From Zelopaecilomyces penicillatus (Eukaryota > Ascomycota > Sordariomycetes > Hypocreales > Pseudodiploosporaceae), in NCBI GenBank assembly GCA_005765155.1, contig VCCP01000006.1:3298501-3362500 (forward strand): a stretch of DNA of 64,000 nucleotides. The letters are read 5' to 3'. The notes beneath the pieces are model-generated. The model was not told the DNA's origin. It worked only from the letters and a program-made list of their open reading frames with translations, and searched no databases. Positions within the stretch are counted from its first letter, which is position 1. Every line of letters begins with the position of its first letter. Below, piece by piece: positions 1-11,336 of the stretch. The translations under genes and the position numbers were made by a program.

Positions 1-196
1 GAAGCCATTGGTGTTGCAGCCTGTCTTGGTGGCATTTTGCTCTGTGTTAGACAGACCACAGGCAAAGAAGTCGGAGCGAGCATTGCTGGATATGTCGAAC
101 AAGGCGTAGTTAAACTCTTTTATGCTAGGCTGGATCTAGTGGGAGTTCAAATCCCCAATCTTATGACGATTTCCAATGACATGCAATCACTCGGTA

Positions 197-792
197 TCAG
201 TTACTGCCCGTTGTTTTCAACAGTTTAGACGCCCTGTCTTTTGCGATATCACACATTGCCTTCTCGTCATTAGCACAATACTATAAACAACAACTCTTAG
301 TAAAGATCTTACCTGCAACGCCGCATCAACTTCCTTTGCAAAGTCACCTCTATCGATCCGCACCCTCATATCTTTCATAATCTCCGGCCGCCCACGTCCA
401 TTAACAAAGACGACATACCGCAGCCCAGGAAACTTCTTCTCATACTCGGCGTTCAGAGCAACCAACTCCTCGCCTTCGCCCTGGAGGTTGGCCTGCTCGG
501 CCGCAGACTGCGCTGAGTCGACCTTTTTCTGGCCCAGCCGCGGGTGAGATCCCAAGACAGAGAGCAGAGTGGAGTTGTCGTTGGTGGTAGAGCTGGAAAC
601 TAGAAACTGGAGTTTGATATGGGCAGCATCAATGAGCTCGGGATAAGATGAGTAGGTTGTGGTGTGTATGACTGGGATGAGTGTCGCGTGGATGCTAGGG
701 CTGGGTTCGAAGAGAAGATCGAGCACTTCAGTCTGCTCCGTGTCCGATAGGGTCTGAAGCGAGGCAAGATCCGGCAGGTGGTCCAACGGCAT
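197..792 (-). CDS. OHCU decarboxylase (UraD-like), purine catabolism
   Basis: Predicted 181-residue 2-oxo-4-hydroxy-4-carboxy-5-ureidoimidazoline decarboxylase, which makes S-allantoin after uricase and HIU hydrolase in urate breakdown. Two exons: 313-792 and 197-262, with a 50-nt GTAAGA...AG intron. The second exon supplies the C-terminus (KAMCDIAKDR...), which matches the usual end of the family; without splicing the frame runs into an unrelated tail. The family motif SHPRLG (HP plus nearby acidic residues) is present near the middle, followed by the FPGLRYVVFVNGR block. The start is the ATG at 792; the frame stays open upstream but has no ATG there. No obvious C-terminal peroxisomal signal (ends TTGSN). 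It is divergent from Prp19 across a 551-nt spacer. Confidence 0.88.
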
Positions 793-1343
793 GTTGGATT
801 TTGATTGAGTCTGCAATTATGTAGAAATAGGATGTTCTAGTTGCGTGACAATACTGAAGTCTTGAGTTGGAGATGATCCTCGACTCTATTGTGAGAAGAG
901 GGGTTGAGTACAGGTCTTGGAGACACTGCGGTTTCAGAGACGGTGATCTTCAACACAGAATTGTATGCACAAAGCTCGTGAACAGTGCACTATTCAGATA
1001 CTTAGAAAACCGTATGAAATAATAGAAACAGCGTACAAAATGTCAATTACCGAAGCAGAGGCTTATGATATTCATGCGCCTAAGAGAGCATTTGAGTGTT
1101 ACAGCGCCGCCATCCTTATCGCTATCAACGCGTAATAACAGGATGACTCAGCAGAATCTAGAACCACAGCAGCTCAAGCACCTACTTGGTCCGTGCGCCT
1201 AGCAACCGGAAAATCTCAATCGGGATGTTTGTGCTGCCAGGCTCCGAGTCGCGCGAACATTCAGAGCTGTAGCCTTGTCGAAAAGTCGCTTCTGACACAT
1301 TTTCAGCCATTGGAAGCTCAGCCGAGCTTCGGAACTTGTCGCA
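793..1343. other. Intergenic, divergent promoter region
   Basis: Spacer between the OHCU decarboxylase (leftward) and Prp19 (rightward). It must hold both promoters. No gene, repeat or clear regulatory motif was recognised. Confidence 0.6.
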
Positions 1344-3059
1344 ATGCTCTGTGGAAGTAAGTTGATTCCCTAAAGCTGCAAGCACCTGCAAAAAGACTGT
1401 TACCCCTGTAGCGTTTGACTGACATTTAGACGTCTAGTTTCGGGAGAGGCTCCCCAGGAGCCTGTTGTGTCCAAGAAGACTGGTAAGTCCACGATACCCT
1501 CTAACGTGTCGCGCCCGGCGAGATTTTACACGTCTAACTTTTCATTGTTTTTGTTCAGGCGTCGTCTATGAGAAACGTCTCATTGAGCAGTATATCAACG
1601 AGCACGGCACCGAGCCTAGCACTGGCGATGGCCTGACCAGCGATGACCTCCTCCCTATCAAATCTGCGCGCATCGTCCGACCCCGACCTCCCACACTCAC
1701 CTCCATACCCGCCCTCCTCGCAACGTTTCAGAATGAATGGGACAGCTTAGCTCTGGAGACGTATAATCTCAAAGAACAGCTGGCGCGAACAAGAGAGGAG
1801 CTTGCGACGGCCCTTTATCAGCACGATGCCGCAGTGCGCGTGATTGCCCGATTGACGAGGGAGAGAGACGAGGCGAGGGAGTCCCTGAGCAAGGTGACAG
1901 TGACTGGCGGGCCGTCTAATGGTGAGGCTATGGTTGTGGACAGCGTGGAGGCGTTGCCCGAGGAGTTGGGATCCAAAGTGGACGAGACACATCAGACGTG
2001 AGTGGACTTGATTGAATCTTCCCAATTCTGCTGCTTGTGAATTTCATACTGACACGACTACAGTTTATCAAAAGGTCGCAAGAAGCGCCCTGTTCCTGAA
2101 GGCTGGGTCTCTAGCGAAGAGATCTCTGGATTCGCTGCACAATCGACCAATTCCTCACCGATCTCGCAAGCTACCAGCCTCGATGTGGAAGGTTCTTATG
2201 CTGCGTTTGGTGGCTTGAAGGGCGAGGCCGCCATCTACTCCATGGAGGCAGACAAGGTCGAGAGAACAGTCCCTGTCAACGAACCCGTCACCGATACCGT
2301 CTGGGCCGGATCAAAGGTCTTCTTTGCTACCAGCCAGGGAAGCGTCAAGGTGTATGAGTCCGGGAACGAGATTGCCTCATTATCAGAGCATGCCGGGCCC
2401 GCGACAGCACTCAGCATGCACCCTTGCGGCGACTTGCTTGCATCGGTCGGTACTGACAAGAGCATTGTGTTTTATGACTTGAGCTCCATGCAGCGTGCCA
2501 GTCGCGCATTTGTTGATTCTTGTAAGCGACTGCCAACATATTTCTCTGTTATCAAAGTTGATACTAATGCTAACTTCTTCTAGCTCTCACGGCCTGCGCC
2601 TTCCACCCTGACGGTCATGTGTTCGCCGCCGGCACTGTTTCCGGAGACGTCAAGCTCTTCATGACCAAGACCCTCGAGCAGGCCGCTGTTTTCCAGCTTG
2701 GCGCCCCTGTCCAAGCACTCAACTTCTCCGAGAACGGCTACTGGCTCGCAGGTACTGCCAAGGGCCAGACTACGGTGACCATTTTCGATCTGCGAAAGGA
2801 GGGCGACGCCGCTACTGCCAAGGTTCTCGAGACCGGTGGCGCCGTGGACTCGCTCGCCTGGGATTTCACCGGACAGTTCCTGGCTACAGCTGGTGCGACG
2901 GGTCTCACGGTACAGCACTTTGCCAAATCCAGCAAGTCTTGGAGTGAACCGTTCCGGAACTCGGCTGCTGCGGTGGCAGTGCGCTGGGGCGAGTCAGGAA
3001 AGAAGCTGGTGACGGTAAATGGGGATGGTGTAATCAGTGTGTTTGGGACTTCGGAGTAG
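1344..3059 (+). CDS. PRP19: Pre-mRNA-processing factor 19 (U-box E3 ubiquitin ligase)
   Basis: Predicted 476-residue Prp19, scaffold and U-box ubiquitin ligase of the nineteen complex that activates the spliceosome. Five exons: 1344-1356, 1438-1482, 1559-1997, 2064-2521, 2584-3059. The first exon is only 13 nt and splices to give the hallmark N-terminus MLCGISGEAPQEP, so the start is secure. Domains in order: U-box (about residues 1-70, with the YEKRLIEQYI helix), tetramerisation coiled coil (about 75-150, NEWDSLALETYNLKEQL), linker with a basic RKKRPVPEGW motif, then a C-terminal WD40 propeller (about 215-476). Length and order match the family. Confidence 0.96.
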
Positions 3060-4884
3060 AACTGCGTGCAAATTGGGTATCCTGTTGAACAATCACATAT
3101 CTACGGAGTGTCCAACAGAGGAGCGTTTCAAAGCAGCCGAAAGAGGGCAAATGGGAAGATGTATTGGGTTCGGCGGAGGATACATTCAGCTAGCTGTACA
3201 CTAAAGACTGCAAATAGCGTCTCTTTTGGGAGACGCCAGATGAGAAATCTAAAGAAGCATTCTATTTTTCGCGCGACTTTTATCTGCAGGAATGTTGTGT
3301 TTGATTGTATTGCGCATGGTTGGGTACGTGCATGGAAGTGCAGTTGTTACAATGTCGCCATAGCGTGTTGGGAATAGACAGATTGAGATATGCATGTCTC
3401 CACGTTACACAGTCACGTCAATAACGTAGTATAATTGAAACGTATTTACATTGTGGCTTTGTTGTTTAGGCAGTCAAACTGTATGTTGAGGTTCTTGTTC
3501 AGATTCATCTCCACCTGTCGTGACGCTATCTTGGAGCAGTCATCACTTTCAGTTGAGTTTAGAGTAATGACATTGAAGTTGAAGCCTAAACTACACGGGC
3601 TAGAGGATCAAAGACTGATTGATTCATAGGTATGAAAGTAAACAGCAAGTGACAAAGGACAGGCCTCAATCTCAAAGACTTCCATAATAGAATGCAACCC
3701 TAGAAAGATCTCGGAGATGATAAAGACATTATTTCTAAGGGAGATGAACAATCAAGACTTGCTGAACAGAGTAGTGTAGTGAAGAGAACTATTATAGAGC
3801 AACTGTGCAGCAATTTCAGGGGACGACCACACCTTCATCAAATGCCCACCCAATCACAACCACTACCAACCCCAAAGCCAGCAGCATCGGCGCTACAGCA
3901 GGCAGCCAGATGGTGCCCAATCGCCTCTGCAAGTCGCGCCCCAGTATCCGTTCACGTTCCTTATTTTAGGAGCTAAAGCAACCAAACTCCGATGGAGGGG
4001 TAGCGCGCTAGTGGGCCAAACGGTGCCTGTGCTGGGTGTGCGTGCGCGGCGCTGATAGGTGGCCTTGATAGGGCGTCTTCGCTGTGTTCATAGGTACCTG
4101 TTCTGTTTACAGCACCCGACATGTTGCGTTCAGTTTGGTGTCGCACCAAACCCGTCGTCGGGTGGTGGGTTCTGGTTGGTTCCTGGGCGATTGTGTTCAG
4201 GCACTCGTTCCCCCAAAAAATAATGTATTGTGTAATAATGACCTGTGAATAAGCACAGCTCGTTGCCCCTCCGCCACCTGCCGAGCAGTTGGTAGGCAAG
4301 CCGCTGGGCCGTGCAACCTTCGGGGTAATCAACGGATGTTTTCGTCGGCATCTACGACACCTGACTTCACCCCTTCATCTGGCCTGAACGAAACAATTCG
4401 CCTCTCTCTCTCTCGCCCTCTTGCACCGTTTTTCCCCATAACAAAACAAAGCCGACATCTTCCGACCCAAAGGAGTCATCTGATTTATTCGTGCAAAAAA
4501 CAAGCCGACGCCGACCCTCAACAACCAGCGTGATAACAACGATTACTCTCAACCTTCATCTTATCACGCGCGAATAGCGGGCCCGAGGCTTCCATCGCCA
4601 CTTTCAAGCCCAGCTCACGCAAGCTTTTTTGGTTTTTTGCTGTGTGGATGCCTCGGTGGTGCAGCAGCTCTAGGCAGATGCCGCATGTCCCGCCGCAATA
4701 AAGCATAAAAGAAAAAACAAGAGAAAGCCGGATGCTTCAGATTTTCTCGCCTTTGGTTTCACTTTTTCCTTGCATCATCTTCAGTGCTCGCAGCACCGAG
4801 CGTCCTTTTTTGTTGTTGTGCACATTATAGGCGACATTGTCTCGACAGCGACCTCTCGCCCTCCTTGCTAAGGATCTCGAAAAA
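3060..4884. other. Intergenic 1.8 kb
   Basis: Contains the Prp19 3' region and the promoter/leader of the next gene. A CT-dinucleotide-rich tract lies at about 4401-4421 and other pyrimidine-rich runs precede the next start, as is common in fungal promoters. Several short open frames exist but none resembles a known protein. Confidence 0.6.
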
Positions 4885-6059
4885 ATGTCGCGGTCTAGGG
4901 ATGTCGCGGTTCAGCCCTTGAGCGATGATGACCCTGTCGAGATCCGTCTTCTACCAAATCGAAATCCGAGTAATCTCGAAAACCTATTAAACCCGCGGCC
5001 CTTGTCACGGCCTTCGTTACCGAACCTTCGACAATCACGCTCAAGTCAAACATCTGGAAGGCCAGCACCGCCAGCACCATTTCGCCCTGTACTGCCGCGG
5101 CAGCAACAGCAACAGCAGTCGGGTACTCAGTTCATAGATCTCACCGAGGAGCCAGACTCTCCTGGTGAGCAGCGAGTGCCACCGCCAGTAGGGAGAAACC
5201 CACGAAGGACGAGTTCGCTACGACGATCCACGCCGCCCCGCCTATCAAGAAGTGACGGCTTTTTTATGAACCCTCCACATGGCGTTATAGATTTGACTGT
5301 GGATTCTCCAGAGGATGAATTACTTCCAGGGGCAGGATCACGATCTAGAGGCCATCGGCCTCACCCTCCGCCACCGATGCATCACCACTTTCCTCGGCAT
5401 TTGATCCCCGCGGATCAGCTGATTCATCTAGAGTTTGTGAATCGCCACCAACATAGACTTGCCTCCGATCTCGCTAGAGGCCTTGGTCGTAGACTGGCTG
5501 GCTTTCTAGAATCAGAAATCATCAGAAGCGGTGGCTTTAGTCCTCCACAGTTTGACGCCGCGAGAAGCTCCTACGGATCTAGAGAAGAAAGCCCAAAACC
5601 GCAGATGGAACCTCTCCCACCAACACGCCCTGGCTACACTCGAGATACCTGTACAGAAGCCGAAAAGCTGGAGGAGAGCATCACAATCTGCCCAGCGTGT
5701 AACGATGAGCTGGCGTATGATCCTTCTGGCTCAGGACAGACCGAGACGACAACAAAGAAGAGGAAACGGGCTGCTGGGGAACATCACTTCTGGGCTCTCA
5801 AGAAGTGTGGACATGTACGTGGATAGATGACGTGGGACGTTTTTTTATTTTCTTTCAACTACTAACAATGCCATTCAAGGTTTACTGTGCAGAGTGCTTC
5901 GAGAATCGAAGACCAACCAAAGCATGCCCCAACGGCGCCGGCTTCCGGCCTCCTGCTGGCAAACTCCCCATTAACGCTCCAACCGAGATGCTCTGTGTAG
6001 TCGAGGACTGCACCACCAAGGTAGCAGCCAAAACAGAGTGGATCGGCATATTTCTTTAA
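4885..6059 (+). CDS. RING-finger protein with two SUMO-interaction motifs (STUbL-like)
   Basis: Predicted 369-residue protein in two exons (4885-5814 and 5880-6059). The start is the ATG at 4885; the frame extends upstream only from a TTG. The N-terminal two thirds are disordered, Pro/Arg/Gln-rich, with a short polyQ. Two motifs fit hydrophobic SUMO-interaction cores followed by acidic residues: FIDLTEEPD near residue 83 and VIDLTVDSPEDE near 134. The C-terminus holds a RING-like zinc finger starting CPAC at residue 269, then CGHVYCAEC (completed by splicing) and a final CVVEDC. Fungal relatives are annotated as cell-cycle control proteins; SIMs plus RING is the layout of SUMO-targeted ubiquitin ligases such as fission-yeast Rfp1/Rfp2. 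Nuclear location and STUbL activity are inference. Confidence 0.82.
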
Positions 6060-7151
6060 GGGGTTAGGCGGCTTCAATTACGAGGGGCGTTGGAAGGGTC
6101 AAATAACATGATACCACCTGGGGGTCGGGGCTTTCTTCTTCTTCTTTATTTTCTTCGACCATAGCTGGGCTATCTCGGTTTTGTGATTTACAAGACCCAG
6201 ACCTTCACATGATCTTGATGATGACGGCAATTTGGTCGGAAAGCGGATACCACCACGGACGGAAAGGAACATTAGCATTGCACAGGCGGCGTTTTAGGGG
6301 GGAGCGGCACAGCGGGCGGATGGGGGATCTTGTTATTGTTTTTTTCCTGCATTTTTCTCTGCTGGCCCTTTTTTATTTTGGAAGTTTGTTGGCTCGTTTT
6401 GACTTTTATAGATTATCATATGAAGGGGCGTCGTGGTTGAAGATACCTTTGAAAGAGAGCTCAGGCTGTGGCGAGTGAATAAGAAAAGAAATAAACAATG
6501 AAAGACCATCAAGGGCAGTAGGTTCGCTTTGTACATTGTTTCTCAGTTGACAAGTTGTACGAGATGAAGCCTGATGAGGAAGCTTTTGCTCCTTTTTTTT
6601 GCATTTTTTTTGGTTCAGCGTGTTTCTTCAATGTTGATAGTTGTGGGACGTCCTCCCCTTTTTGGAACTAGGTATATACAGCCCCTTTTTTTTATAATTG
6701 GCACAATTCAGAGAAATGGATACTTGGTTTGGACTTTTCAATAGTCAATTTGTCCTTGGTATCGTGCCATGTCTAATGTCTGTCTCTCATCATGATGGAT
6801 TTCCAAGTATTCAGTGATATGTGTTCCTGATCAAAAATACTGAAAAAATAAACAATAAAAGAACGCCTTGCTATCCCAAGTAAAAAATAAATGGAACCCC
6901 CAAAATCCATGGCGAGAGCATTTAAAAAGGTGGAAATTGGAGGCCCTCAACCTGCCTGCCCCTGTGTAATCCAATACATATCAATCATGGAGTCTCGGGT
7001 TATCATCGTTCTCGTGTTTCAAAGGGGGTGGGAGGGTATAGACTTCTCTGTGAAAATAGGGGTGGGTGTTTTTGAAAAGAGAGAATGGTGATATATCGTG
7101 TGTGTATGTAAGTGCGTGTGTGTATGTAAAAAGGGTAGTTGTGAGCCCCCT
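6060..7151. other. Intergenic between convergent genes
   Basis: 3' regions of two converging genes. Rich in poly-T runs (for example about 6591-6620) and a GT-rich imperfect repeat around 7098-7130. No gene recognised. Confidence 0.6.
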
Positions 7152-9296
7152 TCAAGCCATGAGAGCCCATGCCTCGTCGTCAACCCAGTCACCACCGTAT
7201 TCCGTCTCTTGTGATGCATTGGGGAAGGCTTTTGTTGGCGTTTTTGGCTTTGGGGCCGAGACTGAAGGGCAAGTGTTTTCCTTTGTGGCTGGCAGTGAGC
7301 GTGACACAGGAGCAGCAGGCTTTGAGGGGTTGTTTGGAGGGGGTCTGGAGTGGTTATGGATGGGTGTGAGTTGTGTATTTGCACTAGTTGTTGCCTTTGA
7401 GGGTTGAGGATGGGGTTTGTGGTGGGAAGCTTTTTGCTGCTGTTGTATTTGCTGTTGTTGCTGCCGCTGCAGAAGTTGTTGCCGCTGCAGAAGCTGTTGT
7501 TTTTGTTGTTTCTGCTGCTGCTGTCGCCGTAGTTCCTCTTGTTTCTGACGATGTTGCTGATGGCCACTCTCTACAGCCTTGTCCATTGGCCTCTGCTTCT
7601 TTATCTCCTTAGCCATCGCCGCCATGGCCATACTCGCTTCCAGGCGCAACCTCTCCCTATCACGAAGTGCCTCTAGTGCAGCAGTCCGACGGCTCCGATG
7701 CAGCGCCAGCGAGAGCAACTCATTCGACCCGGACGACGTAAAAAAGCGCTTCTGTGGGAGTCTAGGTGATGTCGTCCTGGAAGATACAGGAGGGAGCTGT
7801 GGTTCAAGTTCTAATAGAGGAGGAGAAAGCTGGTGTTGTGGTGGTGGCGGCGGTGTTGGTGCAGGGAGTGAGCGGTTTGGTTGGGCGGGCTTTGGTACAA
7901 TAGACTTTACTACTAGATCATTGTCTAGTCCTTCGTCAACAATGTCATTCTCATCCTCGAGCTCCCGGGCTTGTTGAGAGGATGTGGGGAAGAAGTCGTC
8001 AAAGTTAAAGAGGATGGCCTGAGTGCTGAGAGGAGGTGCCTGTGGGGCAGGCGGCGTGAGTGACGAGGCTGGTGAGGATGAGCGCCGTTGAGGCCGATGG
8101 GGTGTAGATGGTAGACATGACTTTGGAGCTTCTGCTGCTTGCGGCCTTGACGGCAGTGGTGCAGGTTCCAGTGTTGTCTTCAACGGCGCAGCCTGCACTA
8201 CCAAGTCTGGCGCCTCGGTAGGCTTGAAAGCAACACTGCGCTCTTGTTTCGATGAATTCCCTGGACTACTCGACGTAAGTCCGAGGTCTGTCTCATAATT
8301 TGTTGCTTTACGGTCATGTTTTTGAAAGTTCATGGGACGCTCATCTCGAGGGCTACCCCCAGCCTTTGGCAAACACTGCGCTTTGACACCGAAAGAGTCC
8401 AGCTCCAGCATATCGAGCTCCAAATCGTCATCGACGTCAAACAAGAGATCCAGTCCCAAATCGTCATCATTATCTTCAAACAACCTCGAGTCCAGCCCCT
8501 GAACTGGCTGTGGTTGTGGTGGGACTTCCCCCTCGCCAGGATCCGGTTGTCTGGGTGTGTCCGGTTGAACCGTAGCTGCCACTGCCAATCGTTCCGGTTC
8601 GTTGACACTTTCTTTTGATATATCCTCGGCTATAGGTGGTTGCTGAACTTCCAGGTCTTTGGAAATCTGGTCAAACTCCTGTAACATGTCCATCTCCAGG
8701 TCATCTTCTTCTTCGAGAATCATATCCAATTTCCTGCTCTCTTTCTCTGGTGTTTTCTCGGTGCATGAGATTTCAGTTCGTTCCACTTCAATGGCAGGTT
8801 CGTCTTCAATCTTTGCGTCGTGGTTTTCATCATCATCTTCATCATTATCCTCATCCCTGGCCTCCTCGGCAACGGGGGATGGGACCCTAGCCGGTGCGCC
8901 AACGTGCTTCCCAACACAATCCCTCTTTTTTCCAGACCCATTTCCCCGCACGAACCTCGCAATCGTATCTTGGCTTGGCCGCACATTCACCAGCGGCATC
9001 CTCTTCCGCCGCTTCTCCTCATTCTCCTTCAACTCTTTCTCCTTCTTCTTCTCCCGCGCCGCGCGAGCCTTAGCCGCTGCTTTCTCCTTCTCAAACTCCT
9101 TTCGTATGCGCTCCTGCTCTGCTTTTTCTTGTCTGATGCGCTCGGCGCGGGACATGGGCGGTCCACGGTTGAGATCCTTGTAGGCTTTGCGCACCTGCTT
9201 CGAGGTCATAAACGTCGGAGGTGGCTTCTGCGCTGCCGCGGGGGAGGCTACGGTTGCGGCCTTGGGCACGATTGTGAACGTCTTTTGGGCGGGCAT
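7152..9296 (-). CDS. Low-complexity nuclear-type protein, unknown function, PIP-box-like motif
   Basis: Single-exon frame of 714 residues starting at the ATG at 9296. I do not recognise a catalytic domain. In order: a short conserved-looking N-terminus (TSKQVRKAYKDLNRGPPMSRAERIR), a charged Lys/Glu-rich coiled coil (about 50-95), then RPSQDTIARFVRG, in which QDTIARFV (Q at 109) resembles a PCNA-interacting Q-x-x-I-x-x-F box. Next come long acidic stretches (about 150-290), Pro/Ser-rich linkers, a second charged helix, a polyglutamine tract, and a C-terminal tryptophan-containing acidic tail (GGDWVDDEAWALMA). Composition suggests a nuclear, mostly disordered adaptor. The length of the uninterrupted frame and the conserved-looking ends argue it is real. 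Confidence 0.75.
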   Translation of the reverse strand: MPAQKTFTIVPKAATVASPAAAQKPPPTFMTSKQVRKAYKDLNRGPPMSRAERIRQEKAEQERIRKEFEKEKAAAKARAAREKKKEKELKENEEKRRKRMPLVNVRPSQDTIARFVRGNGSGKKRDCVGKHVGAPARVPSPVAEEARDEDNDEDDDENHDAKIEDEPAIEVERTEISCTEKTPEKESRKLDMILEEEDDLEMDMLQEFDQISKDLEVQQPPIAEDISKESVNEPERLAVAATVQPDTPRQPDPGEGEVPPQPQPVQGLDSRLFEDNDDDLGLDLLFDVDDDLELDMLELDSFGVKAQCLPKAGGSPRDERPMNFQKHDRKATNYETDLGLTSSSPGNSSKQERSVAFKPTEAPDLVVQAAPLKTTLEPAPLPSRPQAAEAPKSCLPSTPHRPQRRSSSPASSLTPPAPQAPPLSTQAILFNFDDFFPTSSQQARELEDENDIVDEGLDNDLVVKSIVPKPAQPNRSLPAPTPPPPPQHQLSPPLLELEPQLPPVSSRTTSPRLPQKRFFTSSGSNELLSLALHRSRRTAALEALRDRERLRLEASMAMAAMAKEIKKQRPMDKAVESGHQQHRQKQEELRRQQQQKQQKQQLLQRQQLLQRQQQQQIQQQQKASHHKPHPQPSKATTSANTQLTPIHNHSRPPPNNPSKPAAPVSRSLPATKENTCPSVSAPKPKTPTKAFPNASQETEYGGDWVDDEAWALMA

Positions 9297-9728
9297 CTTG
9301 GTGACTCGTCGAAAACCAGGCCGAGGCTGTCGGCAGCCTTGCTGGTGATCATTTCAATTGCGCGGGGCTGGTGTGGTGTGTGTGTGGGCGGCTTGATTGT
9401 GCGATCTGTGTTGACGAAACTCTAAACGCGGGCGGTCAAGTTGGGAGGGGGGAGTGTGTTGTCGCGACATAGGAACGGCATCACGTGATGGCCAGCTTCA
9501 CCATATCTGAACAACTAAACCAGATAATCTCGACTATCTATAAGTAGATATATGATCTTGTGGTAGCAAATATGTGTGAATCGTCTCAGTGCATCAAGTG
9601 ATCATGGAATTTACTTCTTTGCAGTGATTATGTGTACATTGGGTAGTGAACAACTAGGATTCATTTCTCTCATAACATGGGATGCATGAAGATGACGGCC
9701 TCACTTTTAGCACATGTTCTGATGGTCA
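9297..9728. other. Intergenic 0.4 kb
   Basis: Promoter side of the low-complexity protein gene and 3' side of the aldo-keto reductase gene. Nothing else recognised. Confidence 0.6.
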
Positions 9729-10854
9729 TTACTTGTTCAAAGGCTCCACTGTAGGATCCCACGAGCATGGTGAATACTCATCCGTCGTGATATCCTTCAC
9801 CTCCTCCTTCGTCAACTCAAAGCCAAAAATGTCCGAGTTCTCAGCAATACGCTCCGGTCGCCCACTCTTTACTACAGGCACACAGCCTCTCTCCAGACTC
9901 CAGCGCAACAAAATCTGAGCCTCGCTGCGGCCATACTTGCGCGCCAGCGTTGCTACCTTGGGATCACCAAATCGCTGTCCGCGCACAATAGGTGACCACG
10001 CCTGCACGGCGATACCTCTCGGGCGACACCAGTTGATGATGTCGTTCCGGGGAAGCCAGGGATGAATCTCCCACTGACCTACAGAGATGATGCCGCCCTT
10101 GCCAGATTCAACGTCGCCACCACGCTCGATCGCAAGCTCTTTGATGTAAGCCTCGAGCTCGGCGAGATGCTGAAGGCCGTAGTTGGAGACACCTATGGAG
10201 CGGACCTTGCCGCTATCGACGCACTCGACAAGGGCTTTCCACGCACCCTTGCGGTTCTCCGGTCCACCATAAGGCGCATGGATAAGAACTAGGTCTAGGT
10301 AGTCGAGTTGCGTCTGCTCAAGTGCGGCGTCGATGAGCTTGTGAGCGTTGGCGTAGCCGAGTGGATGTTCACGGATAGGGATTTTAGTGGTGAAGAAGAC
10401 TTCTGAGCGAGGTACTCCTGAGGCTGGTATAGAAGCTGCGGATGGACCTTGGTTGCGATATGATGCGGCAGAATCAATCTGTTTCGATGGGAAACGATCA
10501 ATCGAGTCAGAATTATAGGAAAGGCATGTGGTAAAAGGGAATGGTGAGGATGCGTTGAAATGGGAGAACTTACCTGACGGTATCCAGCTCTGATTGCTTC
10601 CTTGCACACGTCCGTCACCTGGTCTTTTTGGCTGCACAAATGGTGAGCTTTGTGCTTCGTTCCAAGTTCTATGCATGGTGCTCTCTCGATTCAGGAGATA
10701 CTTACATTTGGTAAACCTGAATATATTTGTCAGTGAATATAGCCTCGAGGTTTTAGAGGCTTTGACATCAATCACTCACACCAAAGCCAAGCACCGGCAT
10801 CTCATGGCCTGAAGGCAGTTTCACCGTGGACTTGAGGCTCAGTTTCGATGCCAT
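9729..10854 (-). CDS. Aldo-keto reductase
   Basis: Predicted 297-residue NADPH-dependent aldo-keto reductase. Four exons: 10780-10854, 10706-10716 (an 11-nt micro-exon), 10574-10631 and 9729-10478; all phases agree. The catalytic tetrad can be seen: Asp and Tyr in DSAASYRN, Lys in FFTTKIPI, and His in LVLIHAPYGGP. The IGVSNYG motif, a barrel-strand sequence (AVQAWSPIVRG) and the cofactor-binding VVKSGRPERIAEN follow. The start ATG at 10854 gives a normal N-terminus (substrate-entry strand LPSGHEMPVLGFG). Length is normal. The substrate cannot be deduced. Confidence 0.92.
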
Positions 10855-11336
10855 TCTTCGCAGCATGAGTTTGATAAGTGCTTGTGCTTCGAAAGTTTTG
10901 TCTTTTGTGGCTTCTTTAACAACAGAATTGACTGGAAATCAATTGTCATTGAGATGAGTGTGAGAGATAGACTTTGATAGGTTGTAGAAGCGGGTGGCTC
11001 TGTTTAATGTGGTCCACGTCACTGTGTGGGGTCTCTCTTCTCAGATTCGCCGCTTACTGACGGGACGCATTTACTTTTAACTCGTGGATAAACTGTGATC
11101 TCGCTGAAGCTACATACGATTTATCTTTTCATAGTTTTACGTATTGAAATATTTCTATTTTAGGAATTTCTTACCAGAATACCAGCTTCAGTATATCCAT
11201 GGCATCCGAAAGTAAGTTGAAGCTCCCGAAAGGTATAGGGTATGTGAAACATCAAATTATATTGCTACCCAGACCTTGTAAAATTCTCATATATAACAGT
11301 CCCTTTTTTCATCTCATCGTGTATCATTCTATTTTC
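10855..11336. other. Intergenic 0.5 kb
   Basis: Promoter of the aldo-keto reductase and the 3' flank of the Dom34 gene. No gene or distinct element recognised. Confidence 0.6.

Noticed and set aside
144..156. GAGTTCAAATCCC, like the TpsiC (B-box) part of a tRNA gene
   Set aside because: No matching acceptor stem, D-arm or anticodon stem could be folded from the preceding 70 bases.
3973..4332. 119-codon minus-strand frame in the spacer after Prp19
   Set aside because: Biased composition, overlaps likely promoter DNA, and no family resemblance.
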